From CAYRIF01 sp964424205 (GTDB taxonomy: Bacteria; Bacteroidota; Bacteroidia; Cytophagales; Cyclobacteriaceae), in assembly GCA_964424205.1 (NCBI GenBank), contig CAYRIF010000104.1, forward strand, positions 1 to 11,452: a DNA stretch of 11,452 bases. Direction: 5' to 3'. This document shows positions 7,129-11,452 of this stretch, one piece after another. Under the pieces are notes generated by a model, which was not told the origin of the DNA, ran no database searches, and was given only the letters and a program-made list of their open reading frames with translations. Within the stretch, counting starts at the first letter, position 1, and every line of letters begins with the position of its first letter. The translations under genes were made by a program, and so were the position numbers.

Positions 7129-7160
7129 CAAACTAAATAATAATTTAGTCAACCGCAAAA
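7129..7160 (-). promoter_or_regulatory. Likely promoter of the phosphate transporter
   Basis: On the minus strand TTTTG (7160-7156) is followed 19 bases later by TTAGTTTG (7136-7129), which matches TAnnTTTG except at the second base. The leader to the ATG at 7096 would be about 25 bases. A perfect inverted repeat, ACTAAAT/ATTTAGT (7132-7149), overlaps the -7 element. Confidence 0.4.
7132..7149. repeat. Inverted repeat overlapping the phosphate transporter promoter
   Basis: Perfect 7-bp arms ACTAAAT (7132-7138) and ATTTAGT (7143-7149) around a 4-base spacer. It overlaps the -7 element, so it could be a regulator site. A second small palindrome, TAACATGATGTTA (7165-7177), lies just upstream of the -33 element. 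Neither matches a regulator site that I recognise. Confidence 0.4.
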
Positions 7161-7191
7161 CTCATAACATGATGTTAACAATTAATTAATA

Positions 7192-7217
7192 TTGGAATTC
7201 AGAAGCCTACCTTCCAA
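7192..7217 (-). terminator. Weak candidate terminator after the propeller gene
   Basis: Six-base arms TTGGAA (7192-7197) and TTCCAA (7212-7217) around a 14-base loop, 38 bases after the propeller stop. Read on the minus strand it is followed by the A/T-rich TATTAATTAATT rather than a true T run. The stem is short, so the call is tentative. Confidence 0.3.
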
Positions 7218-7255
7218 AGATGAAAGTTAGCCAAATAGTACGCTTGAAAGTATCA

Positions 7256-8323
7256 TTACTTTTGCTCTGAGAGATTGTTAAACCGGGCAATTCTCCCATC
7301 ACCCCCAGCGGCGAACCCAACTTTCCCGTTTTTTGAAAAGCTAACCACGTGATAGCCAGTAGTATCTACTTTTTGCCATGCCAACCCGCTATTATGTGAA
7401 ATATCTGTTCCTGAGGTGCCTACTGCTATTAACTTAGTGCCATTTATATAAGTGATACAGGATTTGTAGCCATAAGGATTTCGTGCCATTAGCCTCCAGG
7501 TTGTTCCGCCATCAGTTGTGGTGGCTATATTATTGCTGCTTAATGTATCATTTGCGAAATCACCACCAATAGCTATTCCATTGGAGGCATCCTTAAAAGC
7601 CAATGAAAAAATTCCTGTAGAGGGTTTCCCGTGAGCAATTGGAGTAGCACTTACCTTCCAAGATTTTCCGCGGTCTGTAGACCTGAATACTCTTGCGGCT
7701 TTTCCGCCAGTGCCTATCCAAACATTTTTGTTCCCCTGTACTGTTAAGCAGGTGCCACTCGCGGCAAATCCAGCCTCACCATCCACTACGGAAGGAATAT
7801 TTTCTTTCGGAACTTCTTGCCATGTTTCTCCACCATCTGCTGTCGTAATAATAAAAAGATGTCCATTAATTGGGTCACTAAATGCAATCCCGTGTTTTTT
7901 GTCCCAAAAATCCATGGCATCGAAAAAAACTCCTTCTTGATTGCTTGCATAAACCTCATTCCAACTTTCTCCGCCATTTATAGTTTTATAAATTTTGGCG
8001 GGCAGCCCTGCACTGATTACAAAAGCAAGATTTTGATTGAATGCGTGTACATCTCTGAATTGCAGTGAGTCAGTATTTGGTATTGGTTTTCGTTCCCAGG
8101 TTTTTCCTGCATCTGTTGTTCTCAAAACAACACCATTACTACCACTAACCCAGACAATATTTTCATTGACAGCATGCAATCCGCGAAAACTTGCAGTTTC
8201 TCCAGCGTTTAAGGGTATCCAAATATTCGAAGTTCGGGCAGTGGAGATATTCGAGGGTTGAATTTTTGGTGTGCAGTATAGTAAGCTACAAATAATAAAA
8301 GAAAGAATTGAGATTGATTTCAT
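7256..8323 (-). CDS. Asp-box (BNR/Ycf48-like) beta-propeller, probable lipoprotein
   Basis: A 355-residue exported protein. Five clear Asp-box motifs (S/T-x-D/N-x-G-x-S/T-W) are visible: T69-T-D-A-G-K-T-W76, T114-I-N-G-G-E-S-W121, T161-A-D-G-G-E-T-W168, S215-T-D-R-G-K-S-W222 and T269-D-G-G-T-T-W276. A degenerate sixth is at N311-S-G-L-A-W316. This spacing fits a six- or seven-bladed propeller of the kind annotated as oxidoreductase-like or photosystem II stability factor (Ycf48/HCF136) in non-photosynthetic bacteria, where its function is unknown. The N-terminus MKSISILSFIICSLLYC is a hydrophobic signal; Cys17 may be lipidated, although Tyr at -1 is a poor lipobox residue. I chose the ATG at 8323 because it starts the signal peptide. 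The frame extends to a TTG at 8350, but the extra nine residues are polar and would spoil the signal. No sialidase active site is evident, so an enzyme activity should not be assumed. Confidence 0.87.
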   Translation of the reverse strand: MKSISILSFIICSLLYCTPKIQPSNISTARTSNIWIPLNAGETASFRGLHAVNENIVWVSGSNGVVLRTTDAGKTWERKPIPNTDSLQFRDVHAFNQNLAFVISAGLPAKIYKTINGGESWNEVYASNQEGVFFDAMDFWDKKHGIAFSDPINGHLFIITTADGGETWQEVPKENIPSVVDGEAGFAASGTCLTVQGNKNVWIGTGGKAARVFRSTDRGKSWKVSATPIAHGKPSTGIFSLAFKDASNGIAIGGDFANDTLSSNNIATTTDGGTTWRLMARNPYGYKSCITYINGTKLIAVGTSGTDISHNSGLAWQKVDTTGYHVVSFSKNGKVGFAAGGDGRIARFNNLSEQK

Positions 8324-8415
8324 AGCAGTAAAATTATGGTTTTCCCACAATTACTTTGCATTTTTTTATGAAAGAACAGAGAATCTTTTTACATTTCAGA
8401 TTCGCTTAAAAAAAC
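8324..8415. other. Divergent intergenic region between the propeller and SNF2 genes
   Basis: These 92 bases must hold the start signals of two divergent genes. Toward SNF2, TACATTTC (8390-8397) matches TAnnTTTG except for the last base, but no TTG sits at a suitable distance. Toward the propeller gene I see only loose matches. There is no inverted repeat that would suggest shared control. Confidence 0.4.
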
Positions 8416-11358
8416 ATGGAAGTATTAACCTCAAAACCGTTTAAATTAGTTTACTCCCTCTTCGAGCATGAGGTGCTTGGCTATTTGTTCGAATCTTTTG
8501 TGATTCAACTCAACGATAAAGGGAACTTGACTTTTACACACCAAAATATTTCCGCCAAAAATGCGACGGAATTTTCAAAGGAGTTGGATGAGACGGATTA
8601 CGAATTAATCAAGCTGATGGATTCCATGCAGCAAGATGCGGTGATTAAACATTTCTCTGAAAAAAGAATAAAACCAGCCGTTTTTTTTGATAAAATATTT
8701 AACAAAGAAAAAGGAGACAAAACGCTACAGCATGAAATAAATGTTTACTTAGAAAAAAGAAGGGCAAAGATTTTGCACCTACTCCAAGGTAAAAATTTAT
8801 ATGAGATGAGCCGTGATGGCGAACCTGCAGGCACAAAAATTGAAGTGTTGGAGAAGGAAGCAACAATTTTATTTCACTTTAGAAGGAACGAAGAAAATAC
8901 CCATTATTTTCCAACGATTAAATATGAAGATGAGAAAATAGATTTTCAATACCAGGGAGCGTATGTAGTTTGCGCCAACCCAGGCTGGATGGTAGTCAAC
9001 AATAAACTCTACCATTTTGAAGGAGCGGTAGATGGAAAAAAACTCATCCCATTTCTCAATAAAAAATTTATACTAATTCCTAAAAAAGTAGAGGAAACGT
9101 ATTACAGAAAATTTGTAGCGCCGTTAGTGGCGTCTTTCGATGTCTATGCCAAGGGGTTTGAAATAGTGACCGAAAGTTCTGAACCCGTACCAGTGCTGAC
9201 CTTTTCGGAGCTGATGATGGCAAGTGGTCGTACATTAAATCTGTTTTCCCAATCAGAGGATATTGCCATTGCCGATGAAAATCAAGATAAAATTGCCTTT
9301 AAACTAGCGTTTGTTTACAACGACTACAGGTTTAGGTCGGATCAGTTAACACCGGTAACCGTAAAGCTAGAAAAACTGGGAGATAATTATACGTTCCATC
9401 GAGTACGAAGAAAAATTGCAAGGGAAAAGTATTTTATTGATGCCTTAGAAGAGCAGGGCATGCTTATAAAAAACGGAACCTTTACACAGACCAAAGGAGA
9501 AGCGTTTAGCTGGATGACTGAACACAAAGAATGGCTAAAAAAGGAAGGATTTCTTTTAAAACAAGCCGTCGCCCAAACCAAAAGGTATTTTTTAGGAGCT
9601 TCTGAAATCAAAATAGAGGTCAAAGAAAACATTGACTGGTTTGATATTTATGCCATTGTAAAATTTGGTGATTTTGAAATTCCGTTTATTGAACTGAGAA
9701 AGAAGATAATTAATAAGCAGCAAGAAATTATATTACCTAACGGCGAAGTGGCGGTGATTCCTGAAGCATGGTTTACTGAATATTCAGAGCTATTTGCTTT
9801 TATGGAAGAGGGCGAAAGCAACAATGAAAGTTTGACACTGCGAAAACATCACTTGGCATTGGTGCAAGACTTGGAAAGCGGTAAGCTTGCTAAAGTTACC
9901 ATGGATAGAAAGCTTGAGAGGCTCCGAGACTTTGAGAAAATCGATGATTACCCAATGCCAATAAAATTTAAAGGTGCGCTGAGACCTTATCAAAAGGCTG
10001 GCTATAATTGGTTGCAATTTCTGAATGAATTCAACTTTGGTGGGTGCCTTGCCGATGATATGGGGTTAGGAAAAACAGTACAAACATTGGCGATGCTACA
10101 AGCCGAAAAAGAAAAAGGAGGTGCCAATGCATCGCTATTGATTATGCCTACTTCGCTGATATACAACTGGGAAATGGAAGCAAAAAAGTTTACGCCAAAT
10201 CTCAAAATATTTGTGTATACAGGAACAAATAGGGTGAAGGATGTGAGCCAATTTGCAAAGTATGATCTTGTATTGACATCATATGGCATTTCACGGATTG
10301 ACATAGAATTGTTGGAAGAATATTATTTCAACTACATAATTTTGGATGAGTCGCAAGCAATTAAAAATCCGACATCCAATATTGCGAAATCTGTAAAAAG
10401 GCTAAAATCAAAGCATAAACTTATATTGACAGGCACGCCGCTTGAAAACAGTACCCTTGACCTTTGGTCGCAAATAACATTTATCAACCCTGGCTTGTTA
10501 GGAAACCAATCTTTTTTCAAAAAAGAGTTTTTGATTCCGATTGAAAAAAAACACGATCAAAATAAGACTGGGAAACTTAATGCCATCATTAAGCCATTTG
10601 TGTTACGAAGGCATAAATCACAGGTAGCAAAGGATTTGCCTGCAAAAGTTGAGAACGTGCGTTACTGTGAAATGACCACCATGCAGAAGGAGGTTTATGA
10701 AGAGACCAAGGCAATGTTTAGGAACCAGATTCTAGAGCAGATTGAAACCCATGGCGTTAATAAATCGCAGTTTCTTTTATTACAGGGACTGACAAAGCTA
10801 CGACAGATAGCAAACCATCCCTTGATGATAGACCCTGACTATAAAGGAGATTCTGGGAAACTTGAGGATAGTACCAATATGTTACTCAATGCAATTTATG
10901 AGGGGCATAAAGTTTTGATTTTTAGCCAATTTGTCAAGCAACTTTCCATTTACCGTACTTTTTTGGATGGGCACAATATTGATTATGCCTACCTTGACGG
11001 AAGCACCAAAGACAGGATGGCGCAAGTTGAGCGATTTCAGAATGAAAAGGAACTCAAGGTGTTTCTAATTTCACTAAAGGCAGGAGGATTGGGATTAAAT
11101 CTCACAGCAGCGGACTATGTATTTTTGTTGGATCCCTGGTGGAATCCAGCGGTAGAAGCGCAAGCAGTGGATAGGGCACATCGGATTGGACAGAAAAATA
11201 CAGTCTTTACCTATAAGTTTATTTCTAAAGACACTGTCGAAGAAAAAATATTGTTGCTACAAGAAAAGAAAATAAAATTAGCCAGTGAGCTTATTTCTAC
11301 TGAAAAAAGCTTCGTTAAAAATTTATCGAAAAATGATATTGCTTCGTTGTTTGATTAG
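8416..11358 (+). CDS. SNF2-family DNA-dependent ATPase (helicase-like)
   Basis: A 980-residue cytosolic protein of the Swi2/Snf2 group of superfamily 2, expected to move along or remodel protein-DNA complexes using ATP rather than unwind DNA. The motor starts at about residue 520: L522-R-P-Y-Q (Q-like motif), Walker A D548-M-G-L-G-K-T554, motif II D644-E-S-Q647, motif III T672-G-T-P675, motif IV K832-V-L-I-F-S-Q-F839, motif V S886-L-K-A-G-G-L-G-L-N-L896 and motif VI Q916-A-V-D-R-A-H-R-I-G-Q926. All key residues are present. Motif II has Ser where many relatives have Ala, a common variant. Residues 1-500 form the bacterial SNF2-associated region, which has no recognised motif here; I see no SWIM-type zinc cluster. 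The nearest functional parallel is RapA-like or generic bacterial SNF2 proteins, so a role in transcription recycling or repair is only a guess. It is divergent from the propeller gene across 92 bases. The ATG at 8416 follows an A-rich leader without a Shine-Dalgarno sequence. Confidence 0.95.
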   Translation: MEVLTSKPFKLVYSLFEHEVLGYLFESFVIQLNDKGNLTFTHQNISAKNATEFSKELDETDYELIKLMDSMQQDAVIKHFSEKRIKPAVFFDKIFNKEKGDKTLQHEINVYLEKRRAKILHLLQGKNLYEMSRDGEPAGTKIEVLEKEATILFHFRRNEENTHYFPTIKYEDEKIDFQYQGAYVVCANPGWMVVNNKLYHFEGAVDGKKLIPFLNKKFILIPKKVEETYYRKFVAPLVASFDVYAKGFEIVTESSEPVPVLTFSELMMASGRTLNLFSQSEDIAIADENQDKIAFKLAFVYNDYRFRSDQLTPVTVKLEKLGDNYTFHRVRRKIAREKYFIDALEEQGMLIKNGTFTQTKGEAFSWMTEHKEWLKKEGFLLKQAVAQTKRYFLGASEIKIEVKENIDWFDIYAIVKFGDFEIPFIELRKKIINKQQEIILPNGEVAVIPEAWFTEYSELFAFMEEGESNNESLTLRKHHLALVQDLESGKLAKVTMDRKLERLRDFEKIDDYPMPIKFKGALRPYQKAGYNWLQFLNEFNFGGCLADDMGLGKTVQTLAMLQAEKEKGGANASLLIMPTSLIYNWEMEAKKFTPNLKIFVYTGTNRVKDVSQFAKYDLVLTSYGISRIDIELLEEYYFNYIILDESQAIKNPTSNIAKSVKRLKSKHKLILTGTPLENSTLDLWSQITFINPGLLGNQSFFKKEFLIPIEKKHDQNKTGKLNAIIKPFVLRRHKSQVAKDLPAKVENVRYCEMTTMQKEVYEETKAMFRNQILEQIETHGVNKSQFLLLQGLTKLRQIANHPLMIDPDYKGDSGKLEDSTNMLLNAIYEGHKVLIFSQFVKQLSIYRTFLDGHNIDYAYLDGSTKDRMAQVERFQNEKELKVFLISLKAGGLGLNLTAADYVFLLDPWWNPAVEAQAVDRAHRIGQKNTVFTYKFISKDTVEEKILLLQEKKIKLASELISTEKSFVKNLSKNDIASLFD

Positions 11359-11388
11359 CCCACCTGTGGGAATTGGTTTTTTTGCTGG
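11359..11388 (+). terminator. Candidate terminator after the SNF2 gene
   Basis: Directly after the TAG, CCCAC (11359-11363) and GTGGG (11366-11370) form a short GC-rich hairpin, and a T run follows a few bases later (TTGGTTTTTTT). The tight loop and the gap before the T run make it only a moderate candidate. The rest of the window to 11452 shows no gene. Confidence 0.45.
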
Positions 11389-11452
11389 TATAACTATAGT
11401 GCTAATATTTAATGAGTTACAACGAAAACTGATTTAGCTATTGCAGAATTAG

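Noticed and set aside
8324..8350. Longer propeller reading frame starting at a TTG
   Set aside because: The extra residues are polar and precede a good signal peptide that starts at the ATG at 8323.
8416..11358. SNF2 protein as part of a phage-defence system
   Set aside because: SNF2 motors occur in some defence systems such as DISARM, but no methyltransferase, nuclease or other partner gene lies beside it and it appears to stand alone.

Overview
The window looks like ordinary chromosomal DNA from an AT-rich member of the Bacteroidota. The signs are promoters of the TTG-N19-21-TAnnTTTG kind, almost no Shine-Dalgarno sequences (AT-rich leaders before the starts), and protein types typical of that phylum: a long PiT transporter with a cytosolic C-terminal domain, a SulP transporter next to a beta-carbonic anhydrase, and a SNF2-family protein of about 980 residues. 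The genus cannot be fixed from the sequence. There are eight convincing protein genes, no RNA genes, no CRISPR array, no insertion sequence and no sign of recent transfer. No gap between genes exceeds 160 bases.

Layout: seven genes lie on the minus strand and one on the plus strand. Reading in the direction of minus-strand transcription (high to low coordinates): an Asp-box beta-propeller probable lipoprotein (8323-7256); a PiT phosphate transporter (7096-4829) with a strong hairpin terminator; a chromate transporter, ChrA (4709-3531); then a four-gene run of a TetR-family regulator (3383-2712), a small membrane-anchored protein of unknown function (2715-2341), a SulP anion transporter (2223-628) and a beta-carbonic anhydrase (620-6). 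The SNF2 protein (8416-11358) is divergent from the propeller gene.

How the genes work together: SulP plus beta-carbonic anhydrase, separated by 7 bases, is a plausible bicarbonate uptake and interconversion pair. The TetR gene at the head of the run has a 21-bp palindrome lying between, and partly overlapping, its -33 and -7 promoter elements, with a degenerate second copy just upstream. This predicts autoregulation and possibly control of the whole run. The small protein overlaps the TetR gene by the four bases ATGA and is probably translationally coupled to it. The TetR/small protein/SulP/carbonic anhydrase unit is the most interesting part of the window. The phosphate, chromate-type, propeller and SNF2 genes appear to be separate transcription units with housekeeping or accessory roles.
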